A stretch of 34,484 nucleotides of DNA from Burkholderiales bacterium (lineage in GTDB: Bacteria; Pseudomonadota; Gammaproteobacteria; Burkholderiales; Burkholderiaceae_C), in NCBI GenBank assembly GCA_003963115.1, contig RXJQ01000083.1:1-34484 (forward strand). Reading direction: 5' to 3'. Below are positions 17,000-25,655 of the stretch, one piece after another (position 1 is the stretch's first letter; each line of letters starts with the position of its first letter). The notes under the pieces are model-generated. The model was not told the origin of the DNA, made no database searches, and saw nothing but the letters and a program-made list of their open reading frames with translations. Made by a program: the position numbers and the translations under genes.

Positions 17000-18051
17000 G
17001 CAGCCTGCTCCATGTCGTTGCCGGTGCGCGCACCGCCGTGACCAAATGAGCCGAGCTCGTGAGCGCCAGGCGGCAGCTTCAGCTCGCCGTTTGCAAGACC
17101 TTGTTTGAGATACGAGAAGGTCTGGAGCGTCTGGGCGTAGAGGTGATTGCCGCACACGACGGGCTCATACCGGCTCGCTTCGCCATCTACGATCAACTCA
17201 GGCAGCGGAGCGATCACGGTGTCGTAATCGAGCGCACAAAAAAGCGGGAAGGACCAGCGCTCCTGTGCGACCTTGCGCACGCGATGGGTCGTGGCCATGT
17301 ACCGCCCATTGCTGAGCACTTCCATCATGTCGCCAATGTTGATGACGAAGGCGCCGGGCAGCACAGGCGCGTCGATCCATTGGCCTGCGCCGTTTTCGAC
17401 TTCCAGGCCATCGCAGGTCGGCAGCAGGATGGTGAAACATTCGTAGTCCGTGTGTGCACCGATGCCGGGCCGGTCCGGTGGCAAGTCAGCTCGATACGGG
17501 TAATGGATCATGCGCAGCTGGCTGGGCGGCGTGCTGATCAGGCGTGTAAAACGGTCTTCGCTCAAACCAAGAGAGAGTGCAAAACCACGGAATAGATCGA
17601 GGCTCAGTGCATAGACGGCTTCGTAGTACGCGCTGACGTCTTCCTTGAAGCCTGGCATGGCCGGCCACTGGTTGCTGCCCAGCATGGGGCGGCGCTCGAC
17701 GTCCGGGCCGCAATCGAAGCTGAGGTCGTAAGACTCTTTGAGATCAGGTTTGGCACCGTAGAACTGTTCTTCACCTTGAGGGACGTAGCCGCTGTGGTTA
17801 CTGGAGCGACCGATGTAGGCGGCCATCTTGTCTTCCAGAGCTTGCGCAAAATAGGCCTGGGCTCTGGCAATCAGGTTCTCAATGCGCTTGGCCGGTACAC
17901 CGTGGCCAATGACATAAAAGAAGCCCGCTTCGCGCGCGGCCTGCCCCAGTTTCACTGCCGCAGCTTGTCGTTGAGACAAGTCGGGGCTGCGCAAACCGCT
18001 GATGTCCACAACAGGAAGGGACTGAAAGGCTGTGTGCTTGGATGAAGGCAT
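16996..18051 (-). CDS. 2-oxoglutarate/Fe(II) oxygenase, isopenicillin N synthase family
   Basis: A 351-aa non-haem iron oxygenase. The N-terminal DIOX region (LPVVDISGLRSPD, AAREAGFFYVIGHGVP) is intact. The double-stranded beta-helix carries the iron ligands His and Asp in GAHTDYECFTILL and a second His in ATTHRV, with the substrate/2OG Arg expected downstream. FVINIGDMMEVLSNGRYMATTHRV is very characteristic of the family. Bacterial members oxidise diverse amino acids and small molecules; the substrate here is unknown. The start at 18051 (MPSSKHTAF) has GGAAG about ten bases upstream and is where family proteins begin. Confidence 0.9.
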   Translation of the reverse strand: MPSSKHTAFQSLPVVDISGLRSPDLSQRQAAAVKLGQAAREAGFFYVIGHGVPAKRIENLIARAQAYFAQALEDKMAAYIGRSSNHSGYVPQGEEQFYGAKPDLKESYDLSFDCGPDVERRPMLGSNQWPAMPGFKEDVSAYYEAVYALSLDLFRGFALSLGLSEDRFTRLISTPPSQLRMIHYPYRADLPPDRPGIGAHTDYECFTILLPTCDGLEVENGAGQWIDAPVLPGAFVINIGDMMEVLSNGRYMATTHRVRKVAQERWSFPLFCALDYDTVIAPLPELIVDGEASRYEPVVCGNHLYAQTLQTFSYLKQGLANGELKLPPGAHELGSFGHGGARTGNDMEQAA

Positions 18052-18398
18052 GGCGATGCTTCCTTGAAAGCGCCGGCCGTCCAGCGAAAGCGTTGCACGG
18101 ACAGGCCGTGCCTCGGGTCGTCCCGAGATCGGGTGAAGCGACATGCATGCGACGTGCCAGTCTTGCGCTCATCTCGTCTGACGCGATGGCCTGTGCCGGC
18201 GTCTGCTGCTCGCACTCGGTGCGCCGAGCGGCATACCGCGCCTCGCAATGGGGATGTCCCCCTCCTGCATGCACCGGCACGGCGCGCAAAGCGGGTCAAC
18301 AAGCTGGCTTCAGTCTTGCTCTGCTGGTATTACGAGTCTGGGACATGGTAATACCGAGCAGCCAGTTTGATTCGAAACCCCGTTGTCAGGAGCAGCAC
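18052..18398. other. Divergent intergenic region, 347 bp
   Basis: This lies between the oxygenase (-) and the substrate-binding protein (+). The first 250 bp are GC-rich and hold no convincing gene. The last part contains the inverted repeat listed separately and the ribosome-binding site CAGGAG (18387-18392) for the + gene. Confidence 0.5.
18326..18355. promoter_or_regulatory. Inverted repeat GGTATTAC ... GTAATACC, candidate operator
   Basis: Perfect 8-bp arms at 18326-18333 and 18348-18355 have starts 22 bp apart, about two helical turns. They lie 44 bp before the start of the substrate-binding protein gene. Two half-sites facing inward at this spacing fit a dimer- or tetramer-forming regulator. 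The regulator is not identifiable in this window. Confidence 0.5.
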
Positions 18399-19400
18399 AT
18401 GAACATTCGCCGTCTGAGTCAATATCTTCAAACATGGGTTCGTCGCGGTCTGGTGCCCGTCGGGTTGGCGGCCAGTGCGGTGGCGATGCCAGCCAGTGCG
18501 GAAACGCTCAAGGTCGGCTACAGCGACTGGCCGGGTTGGGTGGCCTGGCAGGTGGCACTGGAAAAGGGCTGGTTCAAGGAAGCAGGCCTGGATGTGACGT
18601 TCGAGTGGTTTGACTACTCGGCCTCGATGGACGCGTTTGCCGCGGGCAAGCTCGATGTGGTCGGCATGACCAATGGCGACACGCTGGTCACGGGTGCAGG
18701 TGGTGGCAAGGGCATCATGGCCTTGATCACGGACTATTCGAGCGGCAACGACATGATCCTGGCCAAGCCGGGCATCAAGTCCATCAAGGATCTGAAGGGC
18801 AAAAAAGTGGCCGTCGAGGTAGGCCTGGTCGACCACTTGCTGTTGTCGAACGCCTTGAAGAAGGCTGGGCTCAAGGAAACCGACGTCACGCTGGTCAATG
18901 CCAAGACGAATGAGTTGCCTCAAGTGTTCGCGGCCGGTGACGTCTCTGCCATTGGTGTCTGGCAGCCTGTTGCAGGGCAGGCCATGAAGGCCGTTCCAGG
19001 GTCTCGTGCGCTCTACAAGTCGACCGATGAGCCGGGCCTGATCTATGACGTGATGGTGGCCACACCCGCCGTCGCCAAGACGCGCAAGGCCGATCTGCAG
19101 AAGCTGTTCAAGGTCTGGGATCGTGTCGTGGCCTACGTGCAGGACCCGAAGACCCAGCCCGATGCCGTCAAGATCATGGCGGCGCGTTCTGGTGTGTCAC
19201 CCGCCGAGTATCAGACCTATATCAACGGCACGCATCTGCTCAACGTCGCCGATGGCAAGAAGGTCTATGTGAAGGGGACGGGCTTCAACACCATCCAGGG
19301 CTCGACGGCTTTCGTGAACAAATTCAATGTGGCCAATGCTGTGTACAAGAAGCCCGAGAATGTGGACGCCTATCTGGATTACACGATCTATGGTCAGTAA
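18399..19400 (+). CDS. ABC transporter substrate-binding protein, NitT/TauT type
   Basis: A periplasmic receptor of 333 aa. A signal peptide with basic start and hydrophobic core ends at MPASA, near residue 34. The mature protein begins LKVGYSDWPGWVAWQVALEKGWFKEAGLDV, typical of the NMT1/TauA fold, with WFDYSASMDAFAAGKLDVVGM and KSIKDLKGKKVAVEVGLVDHLLL following. These proteins bind sulfonates, nitrate, thiamine precursors or similar. The start at 18399 has CAGGAG seven bases upstream. No permease or ATPase gene is next to it, so it is an orphan here; its partners lie elsewhere or it serves another role. Confidence 0.85.
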   Translation: MNIRRLSQYLQTWVRRGLVPVGLAASAVAMPASAETLKVGYSDWPGWVAWQVALEKGWFKEAGLDVTFEWFDYSASMDAFAAGKLDVVGMTNGDTLVTGAGGGKGIMALITDYSSGNDMILAKPGIKSIKDLKGKKVAVEVGLVDHLLLSNALKKAGLKETDVTLVNAKTNELPQVFAAGDVSAIGVWQPVAGQAMKAVPGSRALYKSTDEPGLIYDVMVATPAVAKTRKADLQKLFKVWDRVVAYVQDPKTQPDAVKIMAARSGVSPAEYQTYINGTHLLNVADGKKVYVKGTGFNTIQGSTAFVNKFNVANAVYKKPENVDAYLDYTIYGQ

Positions 19401-19427
19401 GTCGTCTCACTTCGGCTACGCCAGCCG

Positions 19428-20852
19428 TCACAGGTACTTGGCCCACAGCTCGTTGGAGAACACCCCGCGCGGGTCCACACGCTGCTTGAATTCACGCAGC
19501 GCTTGGGCCTCGGGGTAGGCCCGGTCAAACTGCTGGCGCGTGGCGTGAAGCTGGTAAGGCAGGTAGTAACGCCCCTCGTGCTGGAGCACCAGATCGATCA
19601 ACGCCCGCGTCCACTCGCCCACGGCCTGCTGGGCGCGGGCGTGGGTGCGTTGCTTGTAATACAGCACGAAAGAAAACACCTCTTCTTTCGCCCAAGGCAA
19701 CAGGGCGTCGACATCAGCCGGCGAGTGGCGCACGGACACATTCAAGGCCTCAACGTGGTGCTCGCGCAGCACCTTGGCCATGCCGCGCGCAAAGGCCACG
19801 AAGTGCCTGGGCGGCACGAAGTACTCCTGCAGCACATAGGTGGAGATGCGGCGTGTGCGCGGCTCCAGCTCGGCCACATCCAGGCTGGCCTCGTGGTTGC
19901 GCCATACCACCGCCCGGCCCTTGTCGAGCAGAGGGTGAATCACCGCACTGCGCAGCCGCTCGGCGCCCGGCACCTCCGTCATCAGCCAGATGACATTCTG
20001 CTCCAGCATGTAGCTCTGCCCTTGCGGCACCAGCCTGGCCGGCTCGGTGAGCGGCAGCTCGGTGCGCCGCCACGTGACCGACACCGGCTCGTCGAAGTGC
20101 GGCGGCATCAGGTCGGCGTTGTGCATCAGGCTCGCCCCATCGGCCAGCACGTGATCTCGAAAGAAAGCGGGGTAGTCTTCGAGGCGTACCGGCTTGACCA
20201 CACGCTCCATGCGGTCGTTGGGCACCAGGTCCAGCTCGACTTCGGTGATGACGCCAACCGCACCGTAGCCCCCCAGGGCGGCCCGGAACAAGCTGGCGTT
20301 TTGCTGGCGGTTGGCTTCGACCATCTGGCCATCGGCCAGCACCAGTTGCAGAGCCCGCACCGAATGCCCCACCGGCCCGTTGCCCACATAGCGCCCATGC
20401 GCGTTGACCGACACCGCACCACCCACCGTGAAGTTGGCGTAGCTCTGCATGGTCTTGATGGCCAGCCCGTGCGGGTCGATCAGGGTCTGCAGTTCTCGCC
20501 AGCGCATGCCGGCCTGCACACGCACCTGCCGCTGCGCCGCACGTAGCCACACCAGCTTATTCATGCCCCGCATGTCGATGTGCAGCCCACCGGCCACCGC
20601 CACCTGCCCACCCATGCTGTAGCGCCCGCCGCCCACGGCCACCTTGCCGGGCCAGGCAGCCAAGGCCTTGACCACATCAGCGGCCGTGTGCGGTGAGACG
20701 ATGCGCGCCACGCGCACGCTGTAGAGCTGGGTAACGTTGCTGACCAGCAAGGATTCTGCTGCCAGCAGCAGCGGCAGACCGGGCGTTGCCATCAGGCCAG
20801 CAGCTGTCAGAGATTGGACGATGACGCGCCGGCGGGGAAGTGACGTGGTCAT
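19428..20852 (-). CDS. Tat-exported FAD-linked oxidase (sugar-lactone oxidase-like)
   Basis: A 474-aa flavoprotein of the FAD_binding_4 / ALO family. A twin-arginine leader (SLPRRRVIVQSLTAAGLMA) suggests export in folded form. The FAD domain shows VAVGGGRYSMGGQ, GMRWRELQTLIDPHGLAIKTMQSY and FTVGGAVSVNAHGRYVGNGPVGHSV, with the His where some relatives bind flavin covalently. The C-terminal substrate domain ends with FKQRVDPRGVFSNELW. Relatives oxidise aldonolactones or sugars. The ATG at 20852 starts the Tat leader. A truncated copy lies at 1443-1804. Confidence 0.85.
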   Translation of the reverse strand: MTTSLPRRRVIVQSLTAAGLMATPGLPLLLAAESLLVSNVTQLYSVRVARIVSPHTAADVVKALAAWPGKVAVGGGRYSMGGQVAVAGGLHIDMRGMNKLVWLRAAQRQVRVQAGMRWRELQTLIDPHGLAIKTMQSYANFTVGGAVSVNAHGRYVGNGPVGHSVRALQLVLADGQMVEANRQQNASLFRAALGGYGAVGVITEVELDLVPNDRMERVVKPVRLEDYPAFFRDHVLADGASLMHNADLMPPHFDEPVSVTWRRTELPLTEPARLVPQGQSYMLEQNVIWLMTEVPGAERLRSAVIHPLLDKGRAVVWRNHEASLDVAELEPRTRRISTYVLQEYFVPPRHFVAFARGMAKVLREHHVEALNVSVRHSPADVDALLPWAKEEVFSFVLYYKQRTHARAQQAVGEWTRALIDLVLQHEGRYYLPYQLHATRQQFDRAYPEAQALREFKQRVDPRGVFSNELWAKYL

Positions 20853-20894
20853 GGAACAGGCCCTGCGATTTGTTTTGCGTGTCGCGCAGGTTAG
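20522..20894. repeat. Direct repeat copy B, source of the truncated duplicate
   Basis: The 5' part of the intact oxidase gene and about 40 bp upstream match 1474-1846 in the same orientation with no indels seen. This copy is complete on its 3' side, so it represents the ancestral arrangement. Confidence 0.85.
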
Positions 20895-21037
20895 CGGAAA
20901 TGAAGGGGCGGGCGAGAGGAGGGCGAGCGATGGATGCTTTGTGCCAGATGGCAGTAACGCAGCGATAACGGCCCTTAGCTCGCGCATGCGCAGTGAGTGC
21001 TTTCCATTTCAAGCAGATTAGCCACAGGCATGCCCAT

Positions 21038-21071
21038 AAACTTTAAAGTTTACTTGACAAACTTTAAAGTT
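21038..21071 (+). promoter_or_regulatory. Tandem palindromes overlapping a -35 box, candidate autoregulatory operator
   Basis: AAACTTTAAAGTTT (21038-21051) is a perfect 14-bp palindrome, and AACTTTAAAGTT recurs at 21060-21071, exactly 21 bp further on, two helical turns. Between them lies TTGACA (21054-21059), a good -35 box; the -10 region 17 bp on is weak. The arrangement upstream of a gene with a predicted ribbon-helix-helix domain suggests co-operative binding by that protein and self-repression. Confidence 0.65.
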
Positions 21072-21106
21072 ATCGCAAAACTTCAATCCGTACTTTGGAG
21101 CTTTGG

Positions 21107-21745
21107 ATGGACACCGTGCAAATCACGATCAGCCGAGACCTTTTTAAGAGGCTACAAGGCTTCGCCGAGCCGCTCGTCGACACGATCGAAACGGTGCTGG
21201 ATAAGATCTGCGACAACTGGGAGCACAACCCTCCGAGCGAGGTGAAGCTGGCTGAGTACAAAGACAACTTCGCGATCTGGGGGCCTTCCGCTGCCACCGA
21301 TCTTTCGGCGTACCGCCTATACGAGGAGGCACGGCAGTCCATCAAGGCCGGCGGCCTTAGCGGCAATCCGAGCGACCATCAGCTCGCGCTGATCCGCAAG
21401 TATCTTGCGCCGTTCTACCGCCAAGGCGCCGTTGTTGTTTCTAAGTCCACGCTGTTGCCCCTCGGCCTTGAGCTGTCGGCGGACTACCAAGCCTACTCCT
21501 TCACCGCCAAGGTCACGAAGCACGGTATCGAGTTCAGAGGTGAGGTTTTCGACAATCCGTCCTCGGCCGCGGTGGCAGCGAAGATGAGCACAGGTATGGC
21601 GAAAGATGCTGCGCAGACCAATGGCTGGACGTTTTGGACGTTCGGCAAGGGCACGCCGCAAGGCCGGTTCCCCATTCACCTGCTTCGTCAACTGTTCCCG
21701 ACGCAGTCGTCCATCATCGACGCGCAGAGCTCGCCCGAGGTCTGA
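21107..21745 (+). CDS. Predicted RHH DNA-binding protein with C-terminal RAMA-like domain
   Basis: The 212-aa product begins TVQITISRDLFKRLQGFAE, a beta-strand followed by a helix, then a second helix DTIETVLDKICDNW. Together (residues 1-40) they look like a ribbon-helix-helix DNA-binding unit. Residues about 115-185 (SFTAKVTKHGIEFRGEVFDN, SSAAVAAK, NGWTFWTF) resemble the RAMA domain found with restriction and modification enzymes. A link between DNA binding and modified-DNA recognition is therefore possible. The ATG at 21107 has TGGAG 6-8 bases upstream. The small membrane protein follows after 3 bp. Domain calls are by eye and moderate in certainty. Confidence 0.6.
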   Translation: MDTVQITISRDLFKRLQGFAEPLVDTIETVLDKICDNWEHNPPSEVKLAEYKDNFAIWGPSAATDLSAYRLYEEARQSIKAGGLSGNPSDHQLALIRKYLAPFYRQGAVVVSKSTLLPLGLELSADYQAYSFTAKVTKHGIEFRGEVFDNPSSAAVAAKMSTGMAKDAAQTNGWTFWTFGKGTPQGRFPIHLLRQLFPTQSSIIDAQSSPEV

Positions 21746-21748
21746 ACC

Positions 21749-21979
21749 ATGGCAGCGAGCTCTTCACCCAGGAGGCCGCCCCAGCGTGAGCACGTCCTCG
21801 TGGCGGTGCTCGGCAAGTTCAGCGATGCGACGCCACTGATGCGATTCGCGGTGTTGGTCGTGTGTCTATGCTTCGTGATCGCGGCCATCGCCATCGGCGT
21901 CCTCCACCCACAGGCTGGCGTCCTGGCAGGAGGTGGCTCGCTTCTCTGGGGCATTGGCCGGCTTTTCGACCGCTGGTAG
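21749..21979 (+). CDS. Small membrane protein, 76 aa
   Basis: It starts 3 bp after the RHH/RAMA gene, so it is co-transcribed. It has a basic cytoplasmic start (SSPRRPPQREH), one strong membrane span (FAVLVVCLCFVIAAIAIGVL), then a second weaker hydrophobic stretch rich in Gly (AGVLAGGGSLLWGIGRLF). No family is recognised. Together with its neighbour it lies directly before the SIR2-HerA defence pair, so a defence-related role is possible but unproven. Confidence 0.6.
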   Translation: MAASSSPRRPPQREHVLVAVLGKFSDATPLMRFAVLVVCLCFVIAAIAIGVLHPQAGVLAGGGSLLWGIGRLFDRW

Positions 21980-22442
21980 GCGGTAGGCCGGGGACACCGA
22001 AAGGTTTATTCAGGTGACACAAGAATACAGCGCCCCTCTGCTGGTTAATGCCGACCAGGCCTGTACATGTCCAGATGTTTTCTGTGGTCACTAAAGACGG
22101 CCGGCCAACTGGCCCCGTACAACAACCTGAGGAATTATGTGGCCACAGAAGCGGTAAAGCAGTCCACACACAACCAGAGGTTCATCGACCTGATGGACTT
22201 CTACTTGCCGCATTAGCAGCAGTTGAGGAAGCAGCTCAACAGGTTGCCGGTGAGGCACGAGGATTGGGGATATTGAACCAAATAACGGTTGAGAATTCAG
22301 GCGGTGCCTGCATGCAGACCCTGTGACGATTGACATACCATGCCACGAACGACTCAGAGTGATTTGAAGCGTCTTCATCAGAAGCCGTAGCGGCCATCAC
22401 CGAAGCCCGCTAAACAGATTTAATCAAAGGGGAGAATTAGGA
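21980..22442. other. Gap of 463 bp before the SIR2-HerA pair
   Basis: No intact, well-supported gene is seen. A possible gene remnant at 22067-22216 is listed separately. Base composition shifts towards AT across this stretch, marking the left edge of the defence insertion. A GGGGAG ribosome-binding site for the SIR2 gene lies near 22430. Confidence 0.4.
22067..22216 (+). pseudogene. Possible gene remnant, 49 codons
   Basis: The frame from the ATG at 22067 to the TAG at 22214 encodes a plausible soluble sequence (APYNNLRNYVATEAVKQST, then HNQRFIDLMDFYLPH) with protein-like composition. After the TAG the same frame continues with similar character (QQLRKQLNRLPVRHEDWGY) to a TGA, as if the stop interrupted an older gene. 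No ribosome-binding site precedes it. It may be the 3' relic of a gene lost when the defence genes entered. Confidence 0.3.
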
Positions 22443-23591
22443 ATGTTTGAATCTATCGATCCACTGGACGCTTACAACAAGAACATCAACATACTCATTG
22501 GCTCAGGTGCCTCGGCAGACCTGTTCCCGACGCTTGCACTCGCCGTCAAAAATGCCAAGGGCCTCAGGGAAACAATTGAGACACTTGCTACCAAACTCGA
22601 AACATGGCCAGAGAAGCGAACAGCTTTGTTCATGCACTACTACAACACGTGCATCTTCCCTGTACAAATCTTCAATCCAAGTTCCGTCACGTCAGATGAA
22701 GGAAAGGCAAACCTCAAGAACTATGAGATTTTCTTGACGACGCTTTTGGGGCTACTGGACAGAAGAAAAGACCTTAACCGTAAGATCAATATCTTCACAA
22801 CCAACTACGACAGTTGTTTAGCCTACACAGCCGACAGTCTTCTCATAAAGGGGTCCCATGATTTCGTTGTCAACGATGGCACATCAGGCTTTCACAAAAA
22901 GTACCTACATTCCAAGAACTTCAGCACATTCCAGTGTCAAACCGGAATCTTTGAGCGCAGCAACTACGGCATCCCACAACTCAACATCATCCATCTCCAC
23001 GGCTCTGTCTACTGGTCAAAGAGTGAAGAAAAGATTGAAGTCAATTACCGAAACGAATTCAACAATCTTCTGACAAAACAAACCATCGGCAAATTAAAAA
23101 AATACTCTGCGTTCCTTGGCACTGAGGGCAACAAAACCGAAGACATCCCAGCACTGTCCTTCAGCAAAAAGCAGATGGACACATTCTGGAATGCGTACAA
23201 CAAGCTCCCCATAGTGAACCCCACAAAGTGGAAGTTCCATGAGACTGTCTTTGAAGAGCACTACTATCAAATGCTCAGGCTATTGAGCTATGAACTCGAG
23301 AAGCCAAACTCGATACTCATCACATTCGGCTTTTCGTTTGCCGATGAACACATCCTGAAGCTTGTCCAACGCTCACTCTCCAACCCACAGCTTCAAACCT
23401 TCATTTGCTGCTACAGCGACTACAGTGCGAACAGCATGCGGGAAGAATTCAAGCCATGGAAAAACGTCAAAGTCATTGGCCCGCCTAAAGACGTGAGGAT
23501 GGACTTCACCAATTTCAACAAATATGTATTCTCTCTAAAGGCCGAGAAATACGAGCCGCCAGTCCTGGCTGAAGACAAGGATGCGTCATGA
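22443..23591 (+). CDS. SIR2-domain NADase of a SIR2-HerA defence pair
   Basis: A 382-aa SIR2-like protein. The NAD-binding motif GSGAS is at residues 20-24, the TTNYD catalytic-core motif at 119-123, and HLHGS, holding the catalytic histidine, at 184-188. The C-terminal SFADEHI is common in the anti-phage SIR2_2 group. In known SIR2-HerA systems this subunit degrades NAD+ when infection is sensed, stopping phage growth. The stop overlaps the ATPase ATG (ATGA at 23588-23591), so the two are made together, as expected of a complex. Codon and base use are AT-richer than the flanks, suggesting transfer. Confidence 0.88.
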   Translation: MFESIDPLDAYNKNINILIGSGASADLFPTLALAVKNAKGLRETIETLATKLETWPEKRTALFMHYYNTCIFPVQIFNPSSVTSDEGKANLKNYEIFLTTLLGLLDRRKDLNRKINIFTTNYDSCLAYTADSLLIKGSHDFVVNDGTSGFHKKYLHSKNFSTFQCQTGIFERSNYGIPQLNIIHLHGSVYWSKSEEKIEVNYRNEFNNLLTKQTIGKLKKYSAFLGTEGNKTEDIPALSFSKKQMDTFWNAYNKLPIVNPTKWKFHETVFEEHYYQMLRLLSYELEKPNSILITFGFSFADEHILKLVQRSLSNPQLQTFICCYSDYSANSMREEFKPWKNVKVIGPPKDVRMDFTNFNKYVFSLKAEKYEPPVLAEDKDAS

Positions 23592-25366
23592 GCATCGTCG
23601 TTGGCGAAGTCATTGCAGTAAGCGGGGTGCGCATTTCCCTTCGCATTTTTGAAGACTCCAATCAGGAGACCATCTTCTACGAAGGTGTGAAGTACCGAGG
23701 TGTTTCGCTTAGGGAACACGTCTCTATCCAACGCGGCTTCATAGACATTGTCTGCCTTGTTGAAGGTGAGTTTTTGGACGAGAAGAGACTTGAGACTGAT
23801 GCAGAGAAAACCCAGTACATCCGAAAGGTGGATGTCCGCCCCATTGGCTACATAGTTGACGACAAATTCTTTGAAGGCGTGAAGTACATGCCGATGATCA
23901 GGGACAGAGCGTCCCTACTCAGCGAGCTTATGGTTGGAAAGGTCTATGGGACTGAGGGCAAGACTAATTTTTCCATAGGGTCCATGCTCAAAGAGAACGT
24001 CCCTATCAACCTGCCATGGACACGGTTATTCAACAGTCACCTCGGCATCTTCGGTAACACGGGAAGTGGTAAGTCCAATACACTTGCAAAGCTTTACACG
24101 ACGCTCTTCGATGAGAAGCTACCAGCGCTGAAGCACAAGAGTCAGTTCGTCATCATTGACTTCAATGGTGAGTACACAGAAAACCAGATTCTTCCGGCCA
24201 AGGATAAACAGATAACGGTTCTAGACTCCAAAAAAACCAAGCACAGGTTCAAGATTGAGGCCGTTCATTTCTGGGACGTTGAGACCTTGAGCCTCCTGTT
24301 CCAAGCTACCACTAACACACAGCAGCCATTCTTGCGCCGCGTCCTTTCTGGCAAGGAGAAGTTTAAGGATGTACCGCTAAAACGGTATGTTGAAAAGGTC
24401 TTCGAGAAGGTCTTCAGCACTGGTGAGGCCAAATCAGACGCATTAGACCTGAGTCGTGAAATTGCTCGGATGATTGAATGTGAGCCATTGCAGGAACATC
24501 TGAATGGAATCATCTACTTCAACAAAGACAAGTACTTTAGGCACAACAACGGCACGTACTACAACTCAAATGGAAATGGCTTTGAAGGCAACATCAAGCC
24601 AGTCATTGATGAGCACGTAAATTTGGACGGGATGGACCAATTCGACGAGCTTATCTTGAGGTGCTACCTCCAGCTCTGCTCGGATGTCGTGTTCGGCTAT
24701 GCCCAATACGAACACATCCAGCCAGTACTCGCGAGGGCTAAGTCATCCATTACGGCTCTTCGCAACGTTCTTGAAATCGTGGATGTCCCGCCTCCACCTC
24801 ATCTCTTGCACGTCATCTCTTTGAAGAAATGCAAGAATGAGATCAAGAAGATCTTGCCATTACTCATTGCCAAGAACTTCTACACGAATCACAAGGAATC
24901 AGAGAACCTGAAAAGCCCGCCGAGCCGGACGCTTCACCTCATCATTGATGAAGCCCACAACATCTTGTCCGAGCAGTCCACCCGAGAGCACGAAATCTGG
25001 AAAGACTACCGGCTTGAACTGTTTGAAGAAATCATCAAGGAGGGGCGCAAGTACGGCGTCTATCTCACGCTGTCTAGCCAGAGGCCAGCCGACATCTCAC
25101 CGACCATCGTTTCCCAGATCCACAACTTCTTCATCCACCGGCTGGTGAACGAGCGCGACCTCATGCTGCTTGACAACACTATCAGCACCTTGGACTCCAG
25201 CTCGAAGGCGCTCATCCCGACTTTGGCAAAAGGCTGTTGCGTGGTCACAGGAACTGCATTCGAACTGCCCATGATCCTGAAGATTGACCCACTCCTTAAA
25301 GAGCATCGCCCCAGTAGTGACGATGTCAATCTTGAGGAGCTTTGGGCGCTGCCAGAAAAGCTCTGA
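23588..25366 (+). CDS. HerA-like FtsK-fold ATPase of a SIR2-HerA defence pair
   Basis: A 592-aa hexameric-type ATPase. The N-terminal beta-barrel (HAS-like, residues 1-120) is followed by Walker A GNTGSGKS (156-163), a DFNGEY motif soon after, and Walker B LIIDEAH (451-457). The arginine-finger region TLSSQRPADIS lies downstream and is typical of HerA/VirB4 relatives. HerA partners assemble with SIR2 subunits into large complexes and control NADase activity. Nothing appears broken. No nuclease partner (NurA) is present, which separates this from archaeal repair HerA. Confidence 0.9.
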   Translation: MSIVVGEVIAVSGVRISLRIFEDSNQETIFYEGVKYRGVSLREHVSIQRGFIDIVCLVEGEFLDEKRLETDAEKTQYIRKVDVRPIGYIVDDKFFEGVKYMPMIRDRASLLSELMVGKVYGTEGKTNFSIGSMLKENVPINLPWTRLFNSHLGIFGNTGSGKSNTLAKLYTTLFDEKLPALKHKSQFVIIDFNGEYTENQILPAKDKQITVLDSKKTKHRFKIEAVHFWDVETLSLLFQATTNTQQPFLRRVLSGKEKFKDVPLKRYVEKVFEKVFSTGEAKSDALDLSREIARMIECEPLQEHLNGIIYFNKDKYFRHNNGTYYNSNGNGFEGNIKPVIDEHVNLDGMDQFDELILRCYLQLCSDVVFGYAQYEHIQPVLARAKSSITALRNVLEIVDVPPPPHLLHVISLKKCKNEIKKILPLLIAKNFYTNHKESENLKSPPSRTLHLIIDEAHNILSEQSTREHEIWKDYRLELFEEIIKEGRKYGVYLTLSSQRPADISPTIVSQIHNFFIHRLVNERDLMLLDNTISTLDSSSKALIPTLAKGCCVVTGTAFELPMILKIDPLLKEHRPSSDDVNLEELWALPEKL

Positions 25367-25655
25367 CACGACCGCGCTTAAGCAGGACGGCACATCCCGA
25401 CAGCATTCCGCAAGATGTGATCATCTGCGGCTCTTGTTCGCAGACGCGGCGCCGTTGACCTTTGGTGTCTACGACTTTATTGGCAAAGAACAAAGGTGTT
25501 GCTGCTCAATAAAGTCGTAAACAGTGGGTGTTGTGTGACGAGCACTTACGGCGCCCCCGACCCGAGCAGTGACCCCTCAAAGTCGTAAACGACTTGGCGG
25601 CCAAGACATGAAGCCCTGTGGCAGACGGTTGAGCCTATGCTTCAACGCACTACAT
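25367..25655. other. Gap between the HerA and rtcR 3' ends
   Basis: Both flanking genes end here. The gap holds the second copy of the dispersed inverted repeat and two copies of AAAGTCGTAAAC (25512-25523 and 25579-25590). No gene is seen. Confidence 0.5.
25470..25520. repeat. Dispersed inverted-repeat element, copy 2
   Basis: Perfect 13-bp arms TACGACTTTATTG and CAATAAAGTCGTA enclose about 25 bp. The left arm plus the following GCAAAGAACAA is identical to the copy at 5097. Transcribed, it would form a strong hairpin between the convergent HerA and rtcR genes, and could help stop transcription. A second small palindrome, AAGTCGTAAACGACTT, follows at about 25580. Confidence 0.7.

Noticed and set aside
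19503..20546. 347-aa + strand frame opposite the FAD oxidase
   Set aside because: Shadow of the oxidase; the minus-strand protein has a Tat leader and FAD motifs, while the + product has no recognisable domain.
5097..25590. CRISPR array or integron attC sites suggested by repeated AAAGTCGTAAAC motifs
   Set aside because: Only two or three copies, irregular spacing, no cas or integrase gene and no attC core sites.
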